From the NCBI GenBank assembly GCA_011009095.1, contig VTPC01004024.1:12147-76146 (forward strand): a stretch of DNA of 64,000 nt, given 5' to 3'. The position numbers and the translations under genes are program-made. Shown here piece by piece: positions 25,285 to 36,639 of this stretch. The notes beneath the pieces were generated by a model, which was given only the letters and a program-made list of their open reading frames with translations, was not told the origin of the DNA and did no database searches. How positions within the stretch are numbered: the first letter of the stretch is position 1; every line of letters starts with the position of its first letter. Source of the stretch: Ignelater luminosus (taxonomy: Eukaryota; Arthropoda; Insecta; Coleoptera; Elateridae).

Positions 25285-26339
25285 ATGCATTTTATTGCGC
25301 TCTTAATATTTTTAGTATTAACGAAAGTAAACTATTGTGTTTTACAAAGCACAGTTAAGCCTGTAACCACATCTAAACTTTCTGGATACGAAATAAGTTG
25401 TGGTTACCAACATTCCGATGATTTCTTCCACACTGTAAACGACACTGCTCTATCTGAATTTCCATGGTTTGCCCAAATTAAAGAGATACACAAAGATGAT
25501 AATGCCAAAACCTATTCATATAAATTTTTTTGTAGTGGTGCTCTTATTACTGTGAAACATGTACTTACTGCAGCTTCCTGCATAACAGATGATAAACACG
25601 TACCGTAAGTATTAGGTACATAAAATTATATACAATCTTTAAATATTTACAGTCACAATATTTAAGAGAAATTGTTCGACTTGGCGAATATAATATTTTG
25701 ACCAAGACTGATTGTGTTGAAGATTCTCAAGTATACGAATGTAACGAAGAAGTAAGAAATTTTGGTATAGATGAAATCATGCCACATCCTGATTATAAAA
25801 TAATAAATAACATACAAAGAATTAACGATATTGGTTTGATAACAATGAATGGAAGTGTTAGTTATTCAGGTACTAAATTCTTGATATTGTAGCAATTTAG
25901 TTACATTGTTATTGTTACATTATTTTATACAGATTATATACGACCTATATGTTTACGTCTTCCTGATATGCCTAGAATTACTGACGGCGATGAATTAGTT
26001 ACAATTAGATTTCAACGTAGCCTAACAAATGTTAAACCAAAATTAACTAGAAAATTTATAGCCCGAGAAGCATGTCAGACTAAGTTTCCAAAATATTTGC
26101 CATTTTTCATGCATGAAGGTCACATGTGTGGTACACACTTAAACGACACAGAAAGAAATTGCGAACTTAATAATGTTGGTAGTCCAGTAATGGTTAATCG
26201 CAGATATAAGAAAAACCCAAGATGGTTCCAAGTAGGTATAATAACAGGAACTTGGGAAAATTGTCATTTAAGTCTACCAGATCTTTATACTGATGTAAGC
26301 TATTATTTGGAATGGATTGAAAAAAACCTTGAACTATAG
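25285..26339 (+). CDS. Secreted serine-protease homolog, catalytically inactive
   Basis: This is a trypsin-fold, clip-type protein without a clip domain, about 309 residues. Residues 1-18 form a signal peptide (MHFIALLIFLVLTKVNYC). The protease domain starts around SEFPWFAQI. Proposed exons are 25285-25604, 25667-25869 and 25933-26339. The second intron fits phase exactly. For the first, the strong GTAAGT donor at 25605 pairs in frame with an acceptor TTTAAG at 25665-25666. The better-looking TTTACAG acceptor (exon at 25653) would need the weaker donor after 25599. Catalytic His is Ser (LTAASC, residue 98). Asp is kept (NDIGL, 161). The GDSGGP site reads NNVGSP, so Ser is Val (256). It cannot act as a protease. 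Such homologs are known as cofactors or regulators in insect prophenoloxidase and Toll cascades, which is the inferred role here. Confidence 0.85.
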
Positions 26340-26383
26340 CATAAATGCTATCAACAATCATGTAATAATTCAAAGATATTTTT

Positions 26384-26389
26384 AATAAA
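26384..26389 (+). terminator. Poly(A) signal AATAAA
   Basis: It lies 45 nt after the stop codon of the protease homolog and gives a compact 3' UTR. Confidence 0.75.
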
Positions 26390-26399
26390 TTATTTAATT

Positions 26400-28480
26400 T
26401 GTTCTATTTTTTGTTGAACATACTTTTGATGCAATGGAGCAGAGATTCTCCATTTCTTCTATGAGAGGAATCGCCTAAAAGAGACATAAAGGCAGTCTGG
26501 GTATAACTACTAATTATTAATTTTTAGAAAATATTCTTGCAATTCCAGTTAGCTTGCTGTTACGATGCTTATAAATATATTATAATAATTTTAATATTAA
26601 CCATTTTAGATTCGTTAACAATAAATGATAATAATGTCACAATGTGACACAGGCACATGACTAAATGAAATAGATTTAATAAAAAAAGAAAGAGATGTAG
26701 ATGATGGTTTTGGTTTGGACTCCCAAACACCAAGACATTAATCAAAAATTTCATTCTTAATTTTCCTACAGTTTCAAACTTAAGACCAAGACAAAGTTTA
26801 GCATAAATCTTGGCCTTAAAAGTCTTAGCCATGGTTTTGCTTTAACTTACTTACGTAACTAAGGCCTGGCGTAAAGTTTGGTAATAATTTTAGTATCGAT
26901 CCTCACATTGAGATCAATAGTGACATAAGGCTTGTCGTAATATGAGATCAAAATAAAAACAATTTGCTCTGTGTGCGCTTAGAAAAACCCAAGATTAATT
27001 TCAACTTTATATTTATAACCTCCTCTTCTCCAAATTTTTTTAATCAGCTCAAAGCTTTGTAACTTATCATCATACTGAAGAGTATAGACCTGTTCGGGTT
27101 AACTACTAGTACCTGTACATGAGTAGCCTTTTAGTCCAGTCATAGTAGACAGGAAAAATAATCCCTTACCTGGAGGTAATTTCCCTGCAGGAAATATTCT
27201 GCGTATACATAGTAATACAGTTACAGAGTTATGGAGAAAAAGAATTTCAATACAAACCGATTTTAAAGATTTTACTTACAACTTTAACGGTCACAGTTTT
27301 TTTCCACTTTACCAAGTTGTATAAAAATCCAGTTTTATCATGACTTAAAAATGTCTATTGGCAGATGTATAATCAGAATTGCAATTCTTGCCAATAAAAA
27401 AAAGGCTGGTTTTCAAGGTATCTTTCCTGCCCAATAATTCGCTAGCCGTGGCAGATACGAAAAGAACTACTTTTACTAAAAATATGTCTTTTGAGACAAT
27501 TTTAACAGTTTCAATTTAAAAAGTAAGCATCCCAAAGATATTTTATTAAGAGGACAGCTCAATAACAAATATTTGTAAATCGAACATGTAACAGAGGACA
27601 GCTTGGACATTTGCAAAACTTTCTGGTTTTAAACCGGCCAACTTGGCGCGGTTACTCCGCTATTAAAAAGCATATAAAATACATATAATCAATCAAAACG
27701 TCGCGTCGCGTCGCACCTTTGATTAGCCTTTCTGGTATGGTGAGCAACCTGCACATGTACACTTACACAATATAGTGCTGTTTGTGCAATACCAAAAAGA
27801 AGTAACGTTATGTCTCTGACAATGAGTTTGTACACTGTACGTGGTAAATACTAGAGTACTAACCAGTGTTAGTTCATATTTGAATGTACAGTCCACAGAA
27901 GTTTTTTAATTTGAACGTAAGTCTACGGGTGTTTCTAATCTTAGTGGCAATAGAATCAGAGATAAAGACGATTGTCAGTAGTATTCGCCGTATTTCACTC
28001 GATCCATATTAGGTCTGCAAACGTCCAAACAATTATATTTACTAACGTGTGATACCGCGAATGTAGTCGAAATGAATCAAATTAATAGACATCTTTTGGA
28101 AAGTCTAACTATGTGTTTCAGTATGTTAGCTATTTAGACCATATTTACGTAAAGTTCTTTTTTGGATTGTGCCAAAAACTTAACACGTTCGTAGACAGTT
28201 TGGAATTTACCATTGTATATGCTGGAACAAAGTAGCATCTGACGCTCAAGTTTGCACTTGTAAAACATTGTTTGTTTAAATATATATGTATGCAGTGAAG
28301 GATACTATCCTAGCAAAAAGTTTAACATCTTCTGAACTGTCCCTATATATTGTTTGTCTGTGTTTGTTTAGACGTATAGCCTTGTCCAAGCAAACCAATA
28401 CTTTAGATAAGCTTTATTATCTTAATGGGCCATTCCTTATGCTTTAAGTGCTCAAATCTAACCATTAAACGTCCTGAATA
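26400..28480. other. Spacer without recognised genes
   Basis: Short open frames only. There is a small GTCGC repeat near 27702-27716. No RNA gene or transposon terminus was recognised. Confidence 0.5.
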
Positions 28481-28494
28481 TTTTTGACTATTGC

Positions 28495-30440
28495 GGACGA
28501 ATTAATATTGAATTAAGATGCATGTTCGGGATTGTAGTAGCTTTCTTTTGAGCAAAAAAGAAGATCTATGTATACACTACAAACATTGTTTGGCAAATGT
28601 CAATTTTTGAAACTTACCCTCCTAGCCAATTCAACTGCAAAAAATTATATTTGAATTCATTTTGTTTAGTTTCGGATAAATATTATACTGTAAATGGGGC
28701 ATTTCTACCAGTCTTTCTCAGTTGAGTCTGAATAACATATGAGTCTTCTTCTTTGTAATGGTTGACAGAGTTCAGTTGCTTGTAACTGTCAGTTGTTGTG
28801 CCCTTGAAAGATCTTAAACTACAATTAGGTAATGATTCTGAAAGAAAATGTATCCACTAATAGAAGACGTTGCTTGCATTCTATCAATTGTTTACTTTCT
28901 CAAAAGATTATAAAAGAGACATGCATTTACAAAAACTCAAAATTGCAAGTTGGGGAATAACCTTATAACTGTTACTCAGTACGATCAACTATGAATTACT
29001 CCTTTTATAAGTCATGAAGGAGATTTGTCTACCTTTTTCGGTTCTATGATTACCTTGTAAAATTACATATTATGCAAAAATTGTTGTTTCTAAAAATAAA
29101 ACAAGATGGCATTCAACATATAGAACTTTGTCAAAACTTTGTTGCAATCGATTTGGCCAGGAGTTTATATCTGAAGATTCTCCGTTTCGTTGCACTTAAA
29201 TACACCTTTGAGATTTTAGATGCTTCTTTCTGAGCAAGAAAAGAAATCAATTTACATACAGTTCAAACGCTGTTTGCAAATATCAATTTTTAAAGCTTGT
29301 ATTTGAAATTCTTTGTTTTGTTGCATTTAAATACATATTTAGGATTTTAGAGCCTTCTTTTTGGGCAAGGAAAGAGATCATGTATTGTATACTACACCCC
29401 AAACACTGTCGGGTAAATATCCATTTTTGAAGCTTATATCTAGAAAGTTTCTGTTGTTTTTTGTTTGCATTTAAATGCATATTTGAGATTTTAGATGTTT
29501 TTTCCTGAACGAGAAAAGATCGGCATGTATACATTCTAAACATTGCATGATAAATATCGATTTTTGAGACTCATATCTGGAATTTTCTGGTTTTTGCATT
29601 TAAATGCATGTTTGGAATTTTAGATGCTTCCTTTTGCACTAGAAGAGATATCTATGTATGCATTCCAAACTTATATCTGAGAATTTTTTGCTTTTTGCAT
29701 TCAGATGCATATTTGAAATTTTAGATGCTTTGTCTTGAACAAGAAAAGACATCACTGTATACATTCTAAGCACTGTTTGGCAAAGCTTTGAAGTTTATAC
29801 CTGGAAATTTTCTACTTCTTTTTCCATTTAGATACATATTCAGAGTTTTAGATCCTTTCTCTTGAACAAGGAAGAAAATGCATCTTCGTCCAAACGGTGT
29901 TTGGTAAATATCAATTCTTAATGCATTTGCATTTGGATTTTCAGTTTTTTACATTTAGATGGATATTCCGAATTTTAGATGCTTTCTCTTTAACTAGAAA
30001 GGAGATCACGTATACTATATTGCAAACACTGTTTGGTAAATATCAGTTTTTCAAGCATATATCTGAGGACTTTCTGTTTTTTGTTTTTTTATTTAGATGC
30101 ACATTCAAGATTTTAGATGCTTGCTCTTAAACAAGAAAAGATGCTCCAAATACTGCTTCAATTTTTGAAACTTATTTCTGGGGACTTTGTTTTTTTGCAT
30201 TTAGATGCATATTCGGGATTTTAGATTCTTCCTCTTGAACAAGGAAATAAATATATTTTTATTTCAAACGGTGCAAATATCAGTTTAAAACTTGCATTTG
30301 GGAGTTTCAGTTTTTTACATTTAGATGCATATTTAAAATTTTGGATTAATCAGATTTTTTACTTTTTGGCAAGATATTACAAACGCTGTTTGGCAAATAA
30401 TCAATTTTTAAAATTTTCATTTGAGCTTTTCTACATTCAT
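28495..30440. repeat. Degenerate tandem array, about 125-bp unit
   Basis: About ten units run from 29140 to 30440, with one outlying copy at about 28495-28620. Anchors such as ATTTTAGATGCTT recur near 29215, 29342, 29487, 29617, 29720, 29848, 29973, 30108, 30218 and 30338, so spacing is 103-145 bp. Each unit carries TGCATTTAGATGCATATT, GAACAAGAAAAGA and AAACACTGTTTGGCAAATAT, with heavy divergence between copies. Open frames inside are by-products of the repeat. This is an old satellite-like array. Confidence 0.85.
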
Positions 30441-32930
30441 TAAAGATCTTTCAAGATTTATTTGAGTTTTCGGAACTAGTGGAAGTGAACACAATTTAGC
30501 CAGTGTCTCAGAATAAGCCAAATTTAAAATACGGATTTTAAGGGTCAGGTTAACTGTGTAAATTATGTTCTCGAGGAAGATGAAATAAAACTGAATCTAT
30601 CTAAATTTAGGACAATTAGATATATAATGTATCAGGGATATGCTATATCAAACAGAGGTTTATTGAGTATAGGATGTTAATCACAATGAGGTTTTTAATA
30701 ATCCTGAAAATCCATTTGATTTTGTGGATGTACCATGGATGGTATTACCATTTCCAATGGATGTAATATATTCCTACTAGGTCATTCAGTAATTTCTGGT
30801 TTAAGATCGTTCACTGATAGACAGAAGAGCGAATCAGATAAAAAACAAATTGTCTGTTATCTATTTAGATTGGCAAATGTTTATGTTCGTAATAAAAAAA
30901 TAATAAAATAAGAACAAATATACGAAAAGGGAAAGTTTAAAAAGAAATAGAAAAGATTTCATTTTCCTTATAAAACTTCTTAATACTACCTACACTATGT
31001 TTACTATGCATACTTATAACTGTAAATTCTCTATTTTAATAAAATATTGAGCGATACCAATATATAAATGGAACAAAGTGAAACTGTTTCCAAAAAGTGT
31101 TTTCAGTTTAAGAAACTTTCCAAAATGACAAGAATATGTTCTGTAATAACCTAGGGTGTTACTTTTTTATTTTTTTATTCAATGGAATTTTAAAAGTAAC
31201 GTTGAAAGTAACTTATATGTAATTACCAAAAAATAAAGAAAAACAAATTCATTACAATTACTAATACCTTTCTTGTTAGTTACACCGAGAAAAAGGTGTC
31301 TAATTCATTGACTATGCATAAAGTCAAAAACATATGGAATTCCATGTTACACATAATGTAATACGCAAGCATAATTAAGTAGAGCCCAACTGACTAACAT
31401 AAGATTGTTTTTATGATTAACTTGTCAGTTGGTATTGTTACTTATGTATTATATCCTATTTGAGCAGGATAAACATTGTTTAGAGGAAGAGCTATATCAT
31501 CATAAACAATAGCAAACTACCTTGAACTTCACCGTAAATAGTCAGACTTTTTGTTAATTATCACAATGAAATTTCTTGACATTTGCTAAGTCACTGTCCA
31601 TTCACCTATAAATTAAAAATACATGAAACCGTACCAACTGGTAACAAACGTTAGATTATTTATTATTATAATTTATGCAGTAACAATGCGATGTGTGATT
31701 TCTTTCGCTTGCATGATCGTACATTATTAATTAAACTTTTACAAAAACATTATAATAAATTATAAAATAGCAATTACAAATTATTTACAACATTGATATC
31801 AACCTCAATAATAAATAACCAGAATAGATATTTAATCTGCCAGTCTTATTAGAATAACTCTCTGTAGGTGTTACGTATACTGAACTCGAAAATCAAGATT
31901 CCCCTTTTAAATCGTTTTGTAACACAAAAGTAGGTAACTGTTGATATGAAACGTTTCTCATAAAAATACCTCAAAAATAGAACTTAAATATACAATTTGA
32001 TTTGGCAAAACTTTAATATTATAACAGAGCAAAGTCAAATTATTTCGCTAATTCTAATTAAATATTTAAATTACAATGCAAACATGAACTTGACCATTAA
32101 TTTTTACTGCACTAAACGCTAAATATTTTGAAGGCATGAATGAGAAACTTAACTTCTCTAGCTTTATTATACATAAAAAAATTATCCGGTCTTGACGAAA
32201 TTTTTTTTTATAATTAGAGCTTATATAACTAAAAATTATTTCGAGATAAATCGATTTTTTGCATTTAAAAAGTTGCTCAATACATTCAACCTCAAGTGTA
32301 CGAAGGTCAGTATGCTAAATTTCGTATAGGAAATAAAACTGAATTTAAAATTAATTTTTTATTGTTATCTGTTATACAACCTTGCGATTTTTCAAATACA
32401 AAATTTTTACGTTTGTTTAGGTTTTTATATTCTTAACAATTAGAATATGATGTGAATGTCCTCTTATTATTTATTAACCTTTTGTTATTTTTAAAACTAA
32501 TTTAAAATTTTAATAAATTTGATGAGTCATACAATCTTATTTATTTATTTATACTAATTTAATGTAAACGTACAAACGATTTCCCCACCAATTAACAATA
32601 ACAATCGCACAACAAAGCGCTTCTGGTCAGACGAGTTCCAGTCGTCTTCAGCGATAAGTTTACATCACTTTAAAACGTACGCTGTGGAATTATTACATAT
32701 ACATGGAATTTAAAACATCTCATTCTTTACTCGAGGAAAGAAATCGAAGAACTGGTATTGAATATTACCACCTCCATGTAACTTAATCGGGTATGGCCCA
32801 ACAAGAACAGGACTGAAGTATTGCAATATTCGTAAGGTTTAAACGTAACTTTTTCATAAATGTCACCGAATCAGGCAGATGTAGAACGCCTTGCTGAAGA
32901 AAGATATATGTAAGTCGTCCTTCGAACAGA
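30440..32930. other. AT-rich spacer upstream of the large cuticle gene
   Basis: No gene or recognisable transposon. The last few hundred bases are likely to include regulatory sequence for the gene at 32999, but no specific site could be supported apart from the TATA box and initiator. Confidence 0.5.
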
Positions 32931-32941
32931 CCCGGGTTGAG

Positions 32942-32975
32942 TATAAAGGCCCGAACTGTAGATTTCGACATCAGT
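32942..32975 (+). promoter_or_regulatory. TATA box plus TCAGT initiator
   Basis: TATAAA at 32942-32947 is followed by the arthropod initiator TCAGT at 32971-32975. The A of the initiator is 31 nt from the first T of the TATA box, the canonical spacing. This predicts transcription from about 32973 and a 26-nt 5' UTR, and supports the ATG at 32999 over the upstream in-frame codons. Confidence 0.85.
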
Positions 32976-32998
32976 TAAACTCACAGTCTACGAACATC

Positions 32999-34429
32999 AT
33001 GTTTAAACTAGCGGTGCTGTACGCCCTGGTGGCTGTGGCTGCTGCCAAACCCGGTTATCTTCATTCCGCCCCCATAGTAGCGGAAGAATATGCAGCCCCT
33101 ATTGCTCACGCTCACTACTCTCTACCTGCACCTGCTCATTTTGCCGTGGCCGCACCTGCCCCTGTTGCCGTAGCAGCACCCGTAGCTGTAGCAGCCCCTA
33201 AAGATGTCAGCTACACTAGAACCGACGTCATCAGCAGAAAAGTAACGGCTAGTGCACCTGCAACAACCTACGTCGGGGATGGTGTCGTAGGATACCTCGA
33301 AAACGCCGTTCCTCATGCTGTAAAGAACATTCATTACGCTGAAGAAAACATCGTTAGTGGTCCTCCAGGATCCGGAGGTTCAGCTCAACAACCACCTCAA
33401 CCAGAAATTAATCTGAGCAGAATTAACATTCAAATTCCAGACCCCCAGGGTGTACAACTTAGAAGTGGACAACAAGCCGGTCCCGGTCCTCAAAGACAAC
33501 AACAAGGACCACCTTCAGCACAATTCCGACAAGCTCCACCTCAGCAGCAACCCCAACCTCAACCTCAACCACAGCCTCAACCACAACCCCAACCCCAACC
33601 CCAACCACAACCTCAACCCCAACCACAACCACAGCCTCAACCACAACCTCAACCCCAACAACAACCTCAATTCCGTGCACAATTTCAACAGGCAGCTCCG
33701 CAATTCAACGCTGAACAACTCCAACAATTTGCTGCCGCCCAAGCTCAACCACAATTCCGCGCTTCAGCTCCAGCACCTGCCGCACAATTCCGTCATACTC
33801 ACGTGGAATATCCCACCCCCCGTTTACAAGCTCACGAACTCGCTGAAGAATTCGATACCATTTCTGTAACTCCAGCATCAATTTCATATCGTCCACCAGC
33901 TCCACTCGCTGAAGTCCATCACACCTCTCTTTACGCTGCTCCAGCTCTAGCCGCTGCCCCCGCTGCAATTAGTTTTGCCGCTCCAGCCGCTCGAATTACA
34001 CAAGTTCACAAAGCCTACGTTGCTCCAGCTGTAGCTAAAATTGCCGCCCCAGCAGTTGCATATTCTGCTCCTGAAATTTTCGGTGCTCCAGCTGCTTACG
34101 CTGCCCCCGCCGCCATCGCTGCTCCAGCTGCCTACGCTGCTCCAGCTGCCTACGCTGCTCCCGCCGCCATTGCTGCTCCAGCTGCCTATGCTGCACCCGC
34201 TGCTTTTGCTGCTCCAGCTGCCTATGCTGCCCCCGCCGCCTTTGCTGCTCCAGCTGCCTATGCTGCCCCAGCTGCCTTCGCCGCCCCAGCTGCCTTCGCC
34301 GCCCCAGCCATCGCTAAAGTTCATGCTGCTCCTGCTTTAGGTTACGCTGCTGCCCCAGCTGTAGCCATTGAAAAATCAGTAGTGTCTTATGAAACTCCCG
34401 TTTCTAAAGTTCACTACAAAATCTTTTAG
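32999..34429 (+). CDS. Large secreted cuticle-like protein with PQ and AAPA repeats
   Basis: This intronless frame encodes 476 residues. The start at 32999 is fixed by the core promoter just upstream and the signal peptide MFKLAVLYALVAVAAAKPG. After an Ala/Pro/Val-rich segment comes a more complex block (SYTRTDVISRKVTASAPATT, YVGDGVVGYLENAVPHAVKN), then Gln/Pro-rich sequence with an almost pure (Pro-Gln) tract at about residues 180-222. A Gln/Phe/Ala segment (QFRAQFQQAAPQF, EQLQQFAAAQAQ) follows. Then comes an Ala-rich domain of some ten Ala-Ala-Pro-Ala-Ala-Tyr/Phe/Ile units (about 360-440), and a VHYKIF end. AAPA repeats are known from hard and flexible insect cuticle proteins, so an extracellular structural role in cuticle is inferred. 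No Rebers-Riddiford chitin-binding motif is seen. Reverse-strand frames through the repeats are artefacts. Confidence 0.85.
   Translation: MFKLAVLYALVAVAAAKPGYLHSAPIVAEEYAAPIAHAHYSLPAPAHFAVAAPAPVAVAAPVAVAAPKDVSYTRTDVISRKVTASAPATTYVGDGVVGYLENAVPHAVKNIHYAEENIVSGPPGSGGSAQQPPQPEINLSRINIQIPDPQGVQLRSGQQAGPGPQRQQQGPPSAQFRQAPPQQQPQPQPQPQPQPQPQPQPQPQPQPQPQPQPQPQPQPQQQPQFRAQFQQAAPQFNAEQLQQFAAAQAQPQFRASAPAPAAQFRHTHVEYPTPRLQAHELAEEFDTISVTPASISYRPPAPLAEVHHTSLYAAPALAAAPAAISFAAPAARITQVHKAYVAPAVAKIAAPAVAYSAPEIFGAPAAYAAPAAIAAPAAYAAPAAYAAPAAIAAPAAYAAPAAFAAPAAYAAPAAFAAPAAYAAPAAFAAPAAFAAPAIAKVHAAPALGYAAAPAVAIEKSVVSYETPVSKVHYKIF
33533..33668 (+). repeat. CAACCA/CAACCT hexanucleotide coding repeat (Pro-Gln)n
   Basis: About 22 tandem Pro-Gln codon pairs are encoded mostly by CCACAA, CCTCAA and CCCCAA variants. 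The synonymous variation shows it is not a fresh slippage product. Length polymorphism between individuals is likely. Confidence 0.9.
34085..34312 (+). repeat. 18-nt coding repeat (AAPAAY/F/I)n
   Basis: Tandem units of GCTCCAGCTGCCTACGCT type encode Ala-Pro-Ala-Ala-Tyr/Phe/Ile-Ala. The most similar units lie at the 3' side, which suggests recent unequal exchange. Confidence 0.85.
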
Positions 34430-34516
34430 GAACTTTTTTCAAATTTAGTTGAGTGTTGGTTATCAAATGAGGGTAGTATATAAGACTTTGTAAATAGTAA
34501 CAAAATAATAACAACG

Positions 34517-34536
34517 ACAAAAACGAAAGTTTTTGT
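34517..34536 (+). promoter_or_regulatory. Perfect 3' UTR hairpin with GAAA tetraloop
   Basis: ACAAAAAC at 34517-34524 and GTTTTTGT at 34529-34536 pair over 8 bp around a GAAA loop, 88 nt after the stop codon. Its function is unknown. Confidence 0.5.
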
Positions 34537-34691
34537 AGACGCACTGCCAATGAGATATATTTTTATATTGAATGTTAATTAAATGATCTGATTACCACTA
34601 ATTATAATTACCAATAATGTATTTATTTATTTATATATAATAAGTTACAGTAAATATAATTGCGTGGTATGTAAAAAAATGAAAGAAGGAA

Positions 34692-34697
34692 AATAAA
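34692..34697 (+). terminator. Poly(A) signal AATAAA
   Basis: Two AATAAA hexamers (34692-34697 and about 34703-34708) follow the large cuticle gene and predict a 3' UTR of about 280 nt. Confidence 0.65.
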
Positions 34698-34739
34698 TTT
34701 TTAATAAATTATGGTACGAGATTTAAATCATTTAGGACA

Positions 34740-36630
34740 CTGTTTTACATATTAGCTTATAAAAATAGATCACAACAAGCAGATTTCCTTGACTACACAC
34801 CCAACAATACATAATTAAGAAAATTATTTTAGAATGATAACAACATTTTCGATGTATTAAACTAGAATTTATAGTTTTCTAAAAGCTGAATTAATTAACA
34901 TTTGGATATTAAAGGAACACCGATCACGTATGTCGTGCGTTCAAAAACCTGCCCCTTGATATACCAGAAGTTAATGTCAAGTTTGAACTATTTAGAACTA
35001 ACGAAAGCGTTAGTTTATGGTTTACTGCACATTTCATCATGAAAGAAATTAAGGTAAATTATAGGCTCCTATTACATGATTTGTGGCAATTATTGCGTTT
35101 TTAATTAAAAGCAATATGGGTCATAATTTAAGATTTGCATAATTATAGAATTCTTTATAGAATTTTATTTAGATAACAAATCGATTGTTTCGTTCGTAAG
35201 ATATGACGTCCTTTGCATTGAACTTATGTTTGAAACTTACCATTTTACTCTTGCAACAGTAAAAAATAACCATGAAACTGAAAGCAAACAAGTTTAGTTA
35301 CAAATTGGTATTTAAAGCAAGTAAATATCATTCCGCTGTTTGTTAAATAATAAGAACAAAGTAGAAACAACGAAATTGTTTAATTTGAAAAGATTTACCC
35401 AGAAAATTAGTTCTGGTAATTTTTTTTTAATAAAAAGGGTGTTGTCAAGGTGTTACATATTATGTAGGTTGCACTTAATTGTAATCGTAGTAGGCTTCAA
35501 TCCGGTACTGAAGAACTGAAATATATTATTAGCATAAACGATTAGTATACGATTGCCACACTATTCAACAATGGCCCGAGATAGAAATGTTTAGATAAAA
35601 AAAAAACTTTTAATAATAGCCTGTTGTAAAGGTCGAAATTAATCTTCTTCTTAGCATGTCGATGAAGTGTATTTATACACAGTTCGTGCATAAAAAATTA
35701 GGGAACACATATAGATATTTTATATTTCTAATATAATCAAGATGTTGAGTCATAAACGCTATGCTAAAATAAACTAAATGTTACATAATAACAATCTGAT
35801 ATTCTCATTTAAAGAGAGCAAAGTTTAAGGGGTGCCTGAAATTCTGAAATTAGCATTTGATTGTTATTTTTGCAGACTAGGACGATCTTTAAAATAAATT
35901 CATTAGATGTTTAGTATTCAGAATTCGCAATTCATATTAAAATAATGAAAACATTGACAAACAATAAATCTTAACATACATAACTAAATATTATGCAAAA
36001 TTCTGGAAAACTTGATTTTACTCTAAGTAATCTTTCTTGCCAAACCGAGTATAGCAAAAACAATGAGATTACTCACTTCTTCAGTAAAGTAACATCGAAC
36101 TTTTAATGTCGATCGGCCAAAAAGTACGTTATTCAGAAAGAAATCAAATATCAAATATAATAAGTCAAGTTTACTCGGAAACGAAGCATCCTACGAAAAG
36201 CTTCGATTATTAGTTAAGTAAATGACCACTTGAAAAAGAACACTCTGTGTTCTGTACAAAGAGCGAGTGTGAGCACTGATATAGGTTTTGATTAATCCAA
36301 AGTATGGTGTGCCATTTGAAAGCTTCAAAAAGAAACTACACTTTTGGACAGTTGCGTAACAACTAATTAAAGAGCTTTCCGCGGATGCCCATAGAGGTCT
36401 GCTCTCAAGGGGACTATGTCTGGGACCCAAATCGAAAATCAAACACAGAGGGGTCCCCTTGAGATCCTAACCGGACACTATGTGGCGTGGGATATATGGA
36501 TCTAATGAGCTTTTTTGCGCTAATTACAAATTCTTACACGGCGTTTCGGTATTTAAAATGCGAGTAGTCTTCGAGTTATTCGACTTTAAATGCCAAAAAA
36601 GAAATTTGTCGTTTGGCTGATAATTACCAC
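34740..36630. other. Spacer
   Basis: No gene recognised. It contains an 11-bp inverted repeat (CTCAAGGGGAC at 36404-36414 and its complement at 36453-36463) with a 38-nt loop. Nothing else could be supported. Confidence 0.5.
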
Positions 36631-36639
36631 TTGAAACTT

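Noticed and set aside
29283..30130. Open frames of 77-86 codons in the tandem array
   Set aside because: They repeat the same motif once per unit and have no conserved start; products of the repeat.
28495..30440. CRISPR-like repeat-spacer array
   Set aside because: Units are contiguous and degenerate with no constant short repeats and unique spacers; the sequence is eukaryotic.
33122..34340. Long open frames on the reverse strand and in other forward frames across the large cuticle gene
   Set aside because: They follow from the (CCA/CAA)n and GCT/GCC-rich repeats, have biased composition and no start context. The forward frame has a promoter, signal peptide and poly(A) signal.
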